Shown: positions 7,643-15,106 of the stretch, in pieces
Numbering within the stretch: the first letter of the stretch is position 1
Layout of the letters: each line of letters begins with the position of its first letter
Assembly: GCA_015152555.1 (NCBI GenBank)
Contig: SUTS01000005.1
Location: forward strand, 62,001-126,000
Source of the DNA: Cyanobacteria bacterium SIG26
Lineage (GTDB): Bacteria > Cyanobacteriota > Vampirovibrionia > Gastranaerophilales > Gastranaerophilaceae
Length of the DNA stretch: 64,000 bases
Reading direction: 5' to 3'
Position numbers and translations under genes: made by a program
The notes under the pieces: model-generated
What the model saw: only the letters and a program-made list of their open reading frames with translations
What the model was told of the DNA's origin: nothing
Database searches by the model: none

Positions 7643-8839
7643 ATGAAAGCTTTAAAGTCGCAACGATTACATATTGGGATTTTTGGGAAAACAAATGTCG
7701 GGAAATCGTCTTTTGTAAATAAAATTACGGGACAAGAGGTTTCTATCGTTTCAGATATTGCGGGTACGACTACTGATGTAGTTGAAAAATCAATGGAGTT
7801 TTTACCTGTTGGGCCTGTAACGTTTTTGGACACAGCGGGGATTAATGACAATTCCGCATTAGGTTTTGAGCGAATTGACCGGACTAAAAAGGTTATAAAC
7901 CGAACAGATGTAGCGGTGATTATTTGTGATTATAATGGTCTTGATGGAACTGAAATCGAATTAATTGCACAGTTAGAAGAATTAAAGATTCCGCATATAA
8001 TTGTTGTTAATAAGACAGATATTGAGCCGGTTAGCGACATTGTTTTAGAAGATTTAAAATCAACATGCAAACATATTTTAGTAACATCAACAATAACAGA
8101 TAATGATATAGTTTTTAAGTTCAAAGAAATGTTAGTAAAATTATTACCTGATGAATTTGTAAATACTCCTAAAATAACAGGAGATTTGATCGATGAAAGA
8201 AGCACGGTTATTTTAGTTGTACCTATTGATAAACAAGCGCCCAAAGGCAGATTAATACTACCGCAAGTTCAAACAATAAGGGACCTATTAGACAATAATT
8301 GCATAACACTAGTAGTCAAAGAAACAGAATTAAAAGCGGCATTGGATAATTTAAAAAAATTACCTGATTTAGTTGTGACCGATTCACAAGCATTTAAACC
8401 GGTATCAGAAATTGTACCTAATGAAGTGCCTTTAACATCCTTTTCGATTTTATTCGCGAGGTTAAAAGGTGATTTAGACGCATTTATCCAAGGCGCAAAA
8501 AATATCGAAAACCTAAAAGATGGCGATAAAGTATTAATATTGGAAAGTTGTACTCATCACGCGATAGAAGACGATATCGGAAGAGTAAAAATACCTAATC
8601 TATTAAAAGCAAAAACGGGAAAAGATTTGATTATAGACAATTTTGCAGGACACGATTTCCCTGACATTTCTCAATACACACTTGTAATCCATTGTGGAGG
8701 ATGTATGACAAACAGGCGCGAAATTTTATCGAGAATTCTAATTGCAAATGATAAAAAAATACCTATTACAAACTATGGCATTGTAATTTCGTATTGTTTA
8801 GGCATTTTACCTCGCGCAATAGAGGTTTTTAACAAATAA
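7643..8839 (+). CDS. hydF: [FeFe]-hydrogenase maturation GTPase HydF
   Basis: 398 residues. An N-terminal Era-like GTPase domain has G1 GKTNVGKSS, G3 DTAG and G4 NKTD. The middle dimerisation region is followed by the C-terminal iron-sulfur domain with C-T-H-H near residue 302 and H-C-G-G-C near 350-355, the three-cysteine set that binds the [4Fe-4S] cluster of HydF. HydF is the scaffold on which HydE and HydG build the 2Fe subcluster of [FeFe]-hydrogenase. An upstream TTG is in frame at 7631, but the ATG at 7643 with GGAG six bases before it is the better start. No hydE, hydG or hydrogenase gene is in the window. Confidence 0.95.
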   Translation: MKALKSQRLHIGIFGKTNVGKSSFVNKITGQEVSIVSDIAGTTTDVVEKSMEFLPVGPVTFLDTAGINDNSALGFERIDRTKKVINRTDVAVIICDYNGLDGTEIELIAQLEELKIPHIIVVNKTDIEPVSDIVLEDLKSTCKHILVTSTITDNDIVFKFKEMLVKLLPDEFVNTPKITGDLIDERSTVILVVPIDKQAPKGRLILPQVQTIRDLLDNNCITLVVKETELKAALDNLKKLPDLVVTDSQAFKPVSEIVPNEVPLTSFSILFARLKGDLDAFIQGAKNIENLKDGDKVLILESCTHHAIEDDIGRVKIPNLLKAKTGKDLIIDNFAGHDFPDISQYTLVIHCGGCMTNRREILSRILIANDKKIPITNYGIVISYCLGILPRAIEVFNK

Positions 8840-8846
8840 TATACAA

Positions 8847-9065
8847 TTACAAATCAACCTTAGATACATCAACTAAATATAAAAAATCTAAATCCAAGGC
8901 TTTAGCAATTTTTTCAAGGGTTGAAATATTAGGAGAAACTTGACCTGTTTCAATTTTCCAAATGGTATTTTTGTTAACACCTGCGCGAAATGCTAATTCT
9001 TCCTGAGAAAACCCTTTCTTACTTCGCTCTAACTTGACTTTATTGCATATTTTCTTACTTATCAT
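8847..9065 (-). CDS. Small XRE-family transcriptional regulator
   Basis: 72 residues, essentially one Cro/CI-type helix-turn-helix (KLERSKKGFSQEELAFRAGV, then NKNTIWKIETGQVSPN). It is the size of phage- and plasmid-type single-domain repressors. It is divergent from a small gene at 9164 and the shared intergenic region contains an AT-rich palindrome over that gene's -10 box, so autoregulation and repression of the neighbour are likely. It converges on hydF with seven bases between stops. Confidence 0.85.
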   Translation of the reverse strand: MISKKICNKVKLERSKKGFSQEELAFRAGVNKNTIWKIETGQVSPNISTLEKIAKALDLDFLYLVDVSKVDL

Positions 9066-9086
9066 ACTTAAACCAACCTTTATAAC

Positions 9087-9132
9087 ATTATAATAAGATA
9101 TTGACTTATTTTGTTCAACTTATTATAATAAG
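9087..9132. promoter_or_regulatory. Divergent promoter/operator of the XRE module
   Basis: On the plus strand TTGACT (9101-9106), a 17-base spacer and TATAAT (9124-9129) form a near-consensus promoter. A perfect 14-base palindrome CTTATTATAATAAG (9119-9132) covers its -10 box. Eleven bases of the same sequence (ATTATAATAAG) recur at 9087-9097, in the position expected for the opposing promoter's -10 region. The pair of sites looks like an operator for the XRE repressor. Confidence 0.6.
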
Positions 9133-9163
9133 ACTGTACCTACCTAAAATAAGATTGGAATAT

Positions 9164-9436
9164 ATGGACAGCATTTATAGACTTTACAAACGAACATTTA
9201 AAAACTATTATCTTAGAAATTTCACAGAAGATGACTTGAATAATTCAATCAAAAATAATTATAAAAAGGCTAATATAGCACTAACCAAAGGATATATTGA
9301 ATTATGTTTATTATATGACAGCTTAATTTTATTAAGAAAAAAACATAATAATAATTATAATATATACAGATACTCTGTCATAACAAACAAACTTTGTTGC
9401 GAGATTCAAAAGGTTCTTGATAGTATATGTAATTAG
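9164..9436 (+). CDS. Small protein of unknown function paired with XRE regulator
   Basis: 90 residues, mostly helical and basic, rich in Asn, Lys, Tyr and Leu (RLYKRTFKNYYLRNFTEDDL; YIELCLLYDSLILLRKKHNN). No signal peptide or known family is seen. The ATG at 9164 is chosen because it lies about 35 bases downstream of the predicted -10 box; an in-frame ATG at 9101 would overlap the -35 element. Divergent pairing with a small repressor under an operator recalls toxin-antitoxin or phage switch modules, but nothing in the protein identifies it as a toxin. Confidence 0.6.
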   Translation: MDSIYRLYKRTFKNYYLRNFTEDDLNNSIKNNYKKANIALTKGYIELCLLYDSLILLRKKHNNNYNIYRYSVITNKLCCEIQKVLDSICN

Positions 9437-9454
9437 TTTTTAACCAAACTAATT
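9431..9454. terminator. Hairpin spanning the stops of two convergent genes
   Basis: AATTAGTTT (9431-9439) pairs perfectly with AAACTAATT (9446-9454) around a six-base loop. It includes the stop codons of both the 90-residue gene and folE2. T-rich sequence follows on the plus strand. Confidence 0.4.
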
Positions 9455-10231
9455 CTTAGTTTCTTTTTGATACGCCCAAGCTGAATGATTATGTATACTT
9501 TCAAAAGCTTCACAATCAACTTCAAATTCGTTAATTATAGGATGATTACGTAATTTTACAACTACATCTCGTAAAACATCTTCTACAAATTTAGGGTTTT
9601 CCCATGCTTTTTCAGTCACATATTTTTCATCTTGACGTTTCAATAGCGGATGAACAGGGCAAGAAGCGCAAGATTCAATAAGCTCAATCAAATCCTCTAA
9701 CCAAATATGTTCGCTTTCATCATAAGAAATTCTTACAGAAATTATTGCGCGCTGATTGTGAGCTCCATATTGAGAAATTTCTTTAGAGCAAGGACAAAGA
9801 GTTGTTACTGGAACTTTTACGCCCAGAATAAATTTGTACTTTCCATTATCTATTCGTCCTTCAAATGCACAATCATAACACATTGGAGCAGACATCTGGG
9901 ATACAGGGGCTTCTTTATTGACAAAATATTTAAAATTAAACTCGAGTTCACCGCTTTTTGCGTCGAGTCTTTTGATTACTTCCTCTAAGCATCCTCTTAT
10001 ATCGACTCCGAGAAGTTTTTTAGATCTCCATTCGTTAAGAACTTCTACAAAACGACTCATATGTGTACCTTTATAATCTTTTGGTAGAGATACACAAACG
10101 CGAGCTTTTGCATAAACAACTTTGTCTGTCGCATTTTTTCGTTGAACAACCAATGGTAACTCGACATGTTTTATGCCAACTTTTTGAATATCTACATTTC
10201 TATTATCCTGTGAATTTTGTACGTCTTTCAT
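9449..10231 (-). CDS. folE2: GTP cyclohydrolase FolE2 (type IB)
   Basis: 260 residues, normal length. The family signatures are present: a conserved metal-site cysteine in TTLCPCSKEISQYGAHNQRA, the segment ESCASCPVHPLLKRQDEKYV, and the closing FEVDCEAFESIHNHSAWAY. FolE2 makes 7,8-dihydroneopterin triphosphate from GTP, the entry step of folate synthesis and of the 7-deazaguanine (queuosine) pathway, and can work with Mn when zinc is short. It follows mazG by eight bases with ribosome site AGGTGGA, so the two are one operon. queC lies about 18 kb away. Confidence 0.95.
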   Translation of the reverse strand: MKDVQNSQDNRNVDIQKVGIKHVELPLVVQRKNATDKVVYAKARVCVSLPKDYKGTHMSRFVEVLNEWRSKKLLGVDIRGCLEEVIKRLDAKSGELEFNFKYFVNKEAPVSQMSAPMCYDCAFEGRIDNGKYKFILGVKVPVTTLCPCSKEISQYGAHNQRAIISVRISYDESEHIWLEDLIELIESCASCPVHPLLKRQDEKYVTEKAWENPKFVEDVLRDVVVKLRNHPIINEFEVDCEAFESIHNHSAWAYQKETKN

Positions 10232-10239
10232 TTATCCAC

Positions 10240-11013
10240 CTATATATTGTTTAATTCTTTTTTCGCTTGTTTCCATAGTGCATCATATTCTTCAAAAGAA
10301 TATTCGGTTAATGGTTTTGTCGCCAATTCTTCCATTTTGCGGAATCTTTTTTCGAATTTTTTGTTAGCTTTTAACAAAGCTTGTTCAGCATCAATTTTAT
10401 GCCAACGCGCTAAATTAACAGTAGCAAACAAAATATCTCCAAACTCTTCTTCCATGTGAGATTTATCATTTTCTTTAGTCGCGTCTTTGAATTCTTCAAA
10501 TTCAGACATAATACATTCATATAAAGAGTCTTCATTTGGCCATTCAAATCCGACTTTAATAGCTTTTTTGGAAATCTTTTGAGCTGAAATTAATGCGGCT
10601 TGAGCTCGAGAAATACCATCCATTACAGATTTTCTATGTGATTTTTCTTCTGCTTTTAATTTTTCCCAAGCGTCAACGACGCCATCGGCGCTTTTAATAT
10701 TTGCATCACCAAAAACGTGTGGATGTCGATGAATTAATTTATCTTTCAATTCTTTTGCTACATCGTCAAGATTAAAATCGCCGTTTTCTGATGCGATTTG
10801 TGAATGTAATAAAACTTGCAATAAAACATCACCTAATTCTTCGCGCAAATGAGTCATATCATTATCGTCGATTGCATCAACAGCTTCGTAGGCTTCTTCA
10901 ATCATGTTTGTGCGCAAAGTTGAATGTGTTTGTTCTCTATCCCAAGGGCAACCATCCGGCGCTCTTAAACGTCTTACAACTTCTATTAATTCTTCCAGAT
11001 TTTTATATTTCAT
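10240..11013 (-). CDS. mazG: Nucleoside triphosphate pyrophosphohydrolase MazG
   Basis: 257 residues, the size of full two-domain MazG. The N-terminus has the LRAPDGCPWDREQTHSTLR block, then EEAYEAVDAID and REELGDVLLQVLLHSQIA, which carry the acidic metal ligands. The second domain repeats the motif at EEEFGDILFATVNLARW. MazG hydrolyses NTPs/dNTPs to monophosphates and pyrophosphate, a housecleaning role. No Shine-Dalgarno site precedes the ATG; a TGTTAAAAT extended -10 lies six bases upstream, so the transcript may begin at the start codon. Confidence 0.94.
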   Translation of the reverse strand: MKYKNLEELIEVVRRLRAPDGCPWDREQTHSTLRTNMIEEAYEAVDAIDDNDMTHLREELGDVLLQVLLHSQIASENGDFNLDDVAKELKDKLIHRHPHVFGDANIKSADGVVDAWEKLKAEEKSHRKSVMDGISRAQAALISAQKISKKAIKVGFEWPNEDSLYECIMSEFEEFKDATKENDKSHMEEEFGDILFATVNLARWHKIDAEQALLKANKKFEKRFRKMEELATKPLTEYSFEEYDALWKQAKKELNNI

Positions 11014-11019
11014 ATTCTA

Positions 11020-11028
11020 ATTTTAACA
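11020..11028 (-). promoter_or_regulatory. Extended -10 element placing mazG transcript start at its ATG
   Basis: Minus-strand TGT TAAAAT (11028-11020) is followed after six bases (TAGAAT) by the ATG at 11013. With usual spacing the transcript is leaderless. Confidence 0.45.
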
Positions 11029-11107
11029 CAAATCATTCAAAAGGTGGATTTAAAATTTTAACACTATGTTAGACTGTATACGTGGATAGTCAAGAAAGAG
11101 GTTTTAT

Positions 11108-11635
11108 ATGTCAACAATAGAAAGAATCACACAGTTAAGCCATCGTATTTTCAATACGAGCGTAACCGAAAAATCAGTAGCAAGACATTCAAATCCTTTT
11201 GCAGGCTCAAATTTCCAAAAAAACATCTTATCTGAATTAAATAAAGATGTTTTTGTTTCAAGCCTAGCAAAAGATAAAGTAAGTTTAAACGATAAATTGA
11301 CAGCGAGCTCAAAAAGAATTTACTCTACATTTGTAGGTTCAATCAGCGACTTTGGCAGCAGATTAATCGATGGTATCGAATCAATTAAAGCATTCGGTTC
11401 TAGAATGAAAGAGGGATTAGTTACTACTTGGAATAAAATCCAAGAAATTGGTAACACTGAAGTTTCACTAGAAGGAACTAAAGAATTCTTATCAAGAGAT
11501 ATCAAATCATTTATGATAAATGGCAGACAAAGAGAAATTACAAAAATGTCAAAAATGGATCCTCATACTGAAGTTAAGCCAATGTTGATGGATGCATTAT
11601 CATCATTAGAAGCAGACATGGTACACGCTGCGTAG
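11108..11635 (+). CDS. Lineage-specific helical protein
   Basis: 175 residues, unknown. N-terminal region contains HSNPFAGSNFQKNIL, a short Asn-Pro-Phe motif followed by amphipathic helix; residues about 70-125 contain regularly spaced Phe/Ile/Gly (FVGSISDFGSRLIDGIESIK). No membrane helix or signal sequence. AAAGAGG lies eight bases upstream of the ATG. The next gene follows after 11 bases with a strong ribosome site, so they are cotranscribed. A scaffold or exported role cannot be told from sequence. Confidence 0.7.
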   Translation: MSTIERITQLSHRIFNTSVTEKSVARHSNPFAGSNFQKNILSELNKDVFVSSLAKDKVSLNDKLTASSKRIYSTFVGSISDFGSRLIDGIESIKAFGSRMKEGLVTTWNKIQEIGNTEVSLEGTKEFLSRDIKSFMINGRQREITKMSKMDPHTEVKPMLMDALSSLEADMVHAA

Positions 11636-11646
11636 GAGGAAATTAA

Positions 11647-12036
11647 ATGGAAAGAAGTAGTTTCAAAAATAATAAAAATTTCAACAGAGTAAGCGATATT
11701 ATTGAATCTCTAACAATCAATCCTAGCTCAGATTCAATCGCAGTATTGGAAGAAATCGGCACAAATTCATCAATAGATGAAGTTAGAGAATTGACATCAC
11801 GTGCCTTAGTTAAAAGAAATGAATACGACTCTTTAAACGTAGTAATTTCAAGCAGAGGCAAAGGCATCAATGATATGTCTACATTTGTTGCAATGAGCAC
11901 AATCAATGAATTATTATCATTAGAAAATAAAGAAGAAGCAATGAGAGTTTTGGAAAACACAATTTCATCAGAAGGTTTTGATGAAGAAGTAAAAGAAAAT
12001 GCTCGTTCAGTAAAAGCTTTAATGGCATTAAGCTAA
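11647..12036 (+). CDS. Small helical-repeat protein
   Basis: 129 residues, unknown. Residues about 15-125 look like three helical hairpins of HEAT-like type (SDSIAVLEEIGTNSSIDEVR; STFVAMSTINELLSLENKEE; NTISSEGFDEEVKENARSV). AGGAGG sits seven bases before the ATG. It forms a two-gene operon with the preceding gene and is followed by a strong terminator. Similar short HEAT-like proteins end the riboswitch operon (4771-5265). Confidence 0.7.
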   Translation: MERSSFKNNKNFNRVSDIIESLTINPSSDSIAVLEEIGTNSSIDEVRELTSRALVKRNEYDSLNVVISSRGKGINDMSTFVAMSTINELLSLENKEEAMRVLENTISSEGFDEEVKENARSVKALMALS

Positions 12037-12054
12037 TTAGGTTAAAAATATAGC

Positions 12055-12083
12055 AAAAATCCCGCAAATTGCGGGATTTTTTT
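12055..12083 (+). terminator. Intrinsic terminator of the 11.1-12.0 kb operon
   Basis: AAAAATCCCGC (12055-12065) pairs with GCGGGATTTTT (12071-12081) around AAATT, followed by more T. It may work in both directions. Confidence 0.9.
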
Positions 12084-12150
12084 ATTGCAAATTAAAGCCC
12101 TAAAACCAAACCGGAATTAGGACTAAAATCATCAAATATTTTAAATTATT

Positions 12151-12438
12151 TTATTCGTCAGAACCTTCATCAACAGATTTTCCATCTTTTTGTTTTGAAA
12201 TCAAATCCTGTAATTTATCTTTAATCTCGTCACCCTTTTTTTGAAGGTCAGATACTACATCATCTGCTTTTGTTTGAATTTGTTTAGCTGTTTCATCAGC
12301 TCTTTTTGCCATTTCTTGAGCTTTATCAGCTAAAATCTTTCTTGTTTCTTCACCTGACTTTGGTGCTAATAATAAACCTGCTAATGCTCCAATAGCACCA
12401 CCAACAATAAATCCTGCTAAAAATCTTGAAGTTGACAT
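12151..12438 (-). CDS. YtxH-domain small membrane protein
   Basis: 95 residues from the ATG at 12438, which has AAAGGAGAA six bases upstream; an in-frame ATG 27 bases earlier lacks one. The N-terminal FLAGFIVGGAIGALAGLLLA membrane helix, followed by PKSGEETRK, is the YtxH (gas-vesicle-like/GvpP) signature. A long Lys/Asp/Gln helical tail follows. YtxH proteins are stress-associated in Bacillus but lack a defined biochemical role. It is the last of four small membrane-protein genes in a row. Confidence 0.85.
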   Translation of the reverse strand: MSTSRFLAGFIVGGAIGALAGLLLAPKSGEETRKILADKAQEMAKRADETAKQIQTKADDVVSDLQKKGDEIKDKLQDLISKQKDGKSVDEGSDE

Positions 12439-12509
12439 ATATAATTCTCCTTTGTTCTGTCTCACATAATTTTAAATCTGAATTAACGATATTACATTAC
12501 CTAAAAGTT

Positions 12510-12875
12510 CTATTTTCTTTTTAATAATGAATATACAGTCATAAAACCTTTCAAAAATCCACCTAATAAATTTCCGGAAAGGGCTTTTGTTTTTGTTATA
12601 GCATTTTCTATACCATTTTTAACATTACCGACACCTTCATCAGTACTTTGTACTATTGAATTAATAGAATGCAATGTTTCATTCAATTCTTTTAGAGTAG
12701 GTTTTAATTCTGTGTTTAATAATATAGACGTTTCGTTAACATTTTTAGCCAACTCAGACAAATCTTTAATTAACTTAACCAAGAAATATCCAATTACTGC
12801 TAAAACTATCGCAGTTACAGCAACTAAAAATGTTAAACCATTGTTTAAAATAATTTGTGATAATTCAATATCCAT
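12510..12875 (-). CDS. DUF948-type small membrane protein
   Basis: 121 residues. One N-terminal membrane helix (about 14-36, LTFLVAVTAIVLAVIGYFLV) is followed by a coiled-coil segment (LIKDLSELAKNVNETSILLN, LKELNETLHSINSIVQ) and a basic hydrophobic C-terminus. This build matches DUF948 (YtxG-like), which commonly neighbours YtxH, as it does here on both sides. Likely a membrane-anchored coiled-coil partner; function unknown. Confidence 0.75.
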   Translation of the reverse strand: MDIELSQIILNNGLTFLVAVTAIVLAVIGYFLVKLIKDLSELAKNVNETSILLNTELKPTLKELNETLHSINSIVQSTDEGVGNVKNGIENAITKTKALSGNLLGGFLKGFMTVYSLLKRK

Positions 12876-12892
12876 AAATTTCCCTTTATTAA

Positions 12893-13216
12893 TTAATAAT
12901 CGAATTCGTTTTCGCTACCGTTTTCAATATCTTCTAAAACTTTAGCTTTATGCATTTTTTTAGATTTAACCGAATTATTCAATCGTCTAAGTTGTTTTTC
13001 CATTTTATACTTCATCAAATCAACTGATTCAAGGGCCTGTTTTTTAGCCTCAGCAATCTGAGGAGCGTGTTTGTCATACAGCTCATCAATTGTTTCCATC
13101 AATTCTTTTCTTGATTCTTCACCTGATTTTGGCGCAAAAAGAACTCCGGCAACAATACCTCCGACAACACCTGCGATAACACCCATTGAAAACATAAATG
13201 TTTTATTTTTACTCAT
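12893..13216 (-). CDS. Second YtxH-domain small membrane protein
   Basis: 107 residues. The helix MFSMGVIAGVVGGIVAGVLF followed by APKSGEESRKEL is a YtxH signature nearly superimposable on the one at 12151-12438 and evidently its paralogue. The C-terminal part differs, being basic then acidic. Seventeen bases separate it from the DUF948-type gene downstream, indicating one operon. Confidence 0.85.
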   Translation of the reverse strand: MSKNKTFMFSMGVIAGVVGGIVAGVLFAPKSGEESRKELMETIDELYDKHAPQIAEAKKQALESVDLMKYKMEKQLRRLNNSVKSKKMHKAKVLEDIENGSENEFDY

Positions 13217-13311
13217 AGTCGTAAACCTCGCCTTTCAATTTTAAGGTAATTGTAGCATATTTTTACGTTAATTTCAAGAAGATATTTAGGCAAGATTTTC
13301 AATAACCGGCA

Positions 13312-13674
13312 TTATTTTTTTAGAGTTTTTAATAATTTTCTCAACGTTAAAACAACATCTATAACCGACAATATTTTTCGACCCGGAAGCTTCATCAACT
13401 TAAACAATAATGAAGTTATTAGTGTTTTTTTGATTCCACAAATACAATCATTTTTGGTATCGCCGATAAAATTTTTTGTTGCATCAAGTTTTGAGGATAT
13501 CATTTCTGCAATAGCTCTAACTTGAGTAACCGTAGAAATAATTTCAGGTGAAATCTGATTTACAGAAAGATTAATTTGCTCGACTTGTCTAATAAGCTTT
13601 TTTATCGCGGAAATAATCCAACCCGCAACTATCAATTCAGCAACAAATACTATTGTAAAAAATACTGCTAACAT
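13312..13674 (-). CDS. Second DUF948-like small membrane protein
   Basis: 120 residues: an N-terminal membrane helix (LAVFFTIVFVAELIVAGWII), a coiled-coil region (IRQVEQINLSVNQISPEII) and a basic, hydrophobic C-terminus with LPGRKILSVIDVVLTLRKLL. It has the same domain order as the DUF948-type protein at 12510-12875 but is divergent in sequence. It opens the alternating series DUF948, YtxH, DUF948, YtxH. Confidence 0.65.
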   Translation of the reverse strand: MLAVFFTIVFVAELIVAGWIISAIKKLIRQVEQINLSVNQISPEIISTVTQVRAIAEMISSKLDATKNFIGDTKNDCICGIKKTLITSLLFKLMKLPGRKILSVIDVVLTLRKLLKTLKK

Positions 13675-13759
13675 CTTTCAACTTTTCTTACTTTTGTATT
13701 ATATTAATAACATAATATAATACGAGTAAGAAATTTTGAATACGTCTAAAGGACTATTT

Positions 13760-15094
13760 ATGGGAAAAATAAGATTTTATATAACATTATTAATTGCAAG
13801 ATTAATTTATTTAGCAATCAAATTGCTTAACAAATCCTCCGGCACATCATTTGTCGGAATGGTGTCATTAAAATTATGTCCAAAATTTTTAACATATTGT
13901 AAAAAATATATTAAAAAAAGCACGGTTGCAGTAACCGGTACAAACGGCAAAACTACAACTTCGGGAATGCTTGCTCATATATTTGGATATAATAATAACG
14001 TTATCCATAATGCTAAAGGCGCAAATATGCTGACAGGAGTTGCTAATATGTTTGCCCTTAAGATTAAACCATTTAAAAATTTTGACTATGCAGTAATTGA
14101 ATCTGACGAAGCTTACCTAAGAAAACTATATGATTTTTATAAATCAGATTACTTAATAGTAACAAACTTATTCAGAGACCAACTTGATAGATACGGGGAA
14201 TTAACAACCACCGCAAATTATATTAAAGAAGCCATAGAAAAAAACTCAGATTTAACATTAATTTTAAACGCAGATGACCCTATTGTTTCTCGTTTTGGAG
14301 TTGATAAAAAAGCAAAATATTTTGGTTTTGAACATGTAGAATTTTGTTCAGACACACACGGCTCAACATCTGATGAACCTGCAGAAATTTTTAATTGCAG
14401 TTGTGGCAATCCTTTAAGTTACAGTATTAGTTTCTTAGCTCAAGAAGGACATTATCAATGCAAACACTGTTTATACTCTCGACCTGAGCCGGATTACAAA
14501 GGGTTCGTAAAAGTACATGATTCCTTTTCTGAATTAACCGTAGAATTTGACGGTAACAAATATGACTTTAAAATTAATCAGATAGGTTTATATAATGCAT
14601 ATAATGCATTAGGTGCAATTGCATGTGCTTTTGAAAACGGATTTAACTATAAAACAATCAGAAAAGCTGTTTCTACTTATAAATCAGTGTTCGGCAGAGC
14701 AGAAAGACGTATAATTAATGGACACGATGTATTAATCCAATTAATTAAAAACCCTACAGGAGCTAACGAGGTTTTAAAAACAGTTGATTTAGAAGCTAAT
14801 ATAGTTATAGCAATTAACGATAATTTTGGTGACGGTCGCGATATTTCGTGGTTATGGGACAGTGATTTTGAGCAATTAAAAGGTGTAAAAAAACTTCTTA
14901 TAACTTCAGGAAGCCGAGCTTATGATATGGCACTTAGACTAAAATATGCAGGAATTCCTCAAGAAAAAATAATCGTAGAAGAAGATATCAAAAAAGCTAT
15001 TGAATTAGCTATCAAACCGGAAGATGACACCGATAGAGTTACCATCTTACCGTCGTATACAGCATTATTAAAGATTAATAAAATAAAATTTTAG
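13760..15094 (+). CDS. murT: MurT-type Mur ligase (lipid II isoglutaminyl synthase subunit)
   Basis: 444 residues from the ATG at 13760, which has AAAGGA six bases upstream; a TTG at 13736 is in frame but less likely. The P-loop TVAVTGTNGKTTTSGMLA is followed by the central Mur ligase domain with a four-cysteine zinc ribbon (C-S-C...C-K-H-C, about residues 214-243) that is diagnostic of MurT, and the C-terminal DUF1727 domain (DGRDISWLWDSDFE). MurT with the glutaminase GatD amidates D-glutamate of lipid II. A gatD gene usually sits next to murT; here pdxJ follows instead. Confidence 0.9.
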   Translation: MGKIRFYITLLIARLIYLAIKLLNKSSGTSFVGMVSLKLCPKFLTYCKKYIKKSTVAVTGTNGKTTTSGMLAHIFGYNNNVIHNAKGANMLTGVANMFALKIKPFKNFDYAVIESDEAYLRKLYDFYKSDYLIVTNLFRDQLDRYGELTTTANYIKEAIEKNSDLTLILNADDPIVSRFGVDKKAKYFGFEHVEFCSDTHGSTSDEPAEIFNCSCGNPLSYSISFLAQEGHYQCKHCLYSRPEPDYKGFVKVHDSFSELTVEFDGNKYDFKINQIGLYNAYNALGAIACAFENGFNYKTIRKAVSTYKSVFGRAERRIINGHDVLIQLIKNPTGANEVLKTVDLEANIVIAINDNFGDGRDISWLWDSDFEQLKGVKKLLITSGSRAYDMALRLKYAGIPQEKIIVEEDIKKAIELAIKPEDDTDRVTILPSYTALLKINKIKF

Positions 15095-15106
15095 AAAGGA
15101 CACAAT

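Noticed and set aside
8847-9436. Prophage or integrated element around the XRE module
   Set aside because: No integrase, phage structural gene, tRNA or direct-repeat attachment site nearby; neighbours are housekeeping genes.
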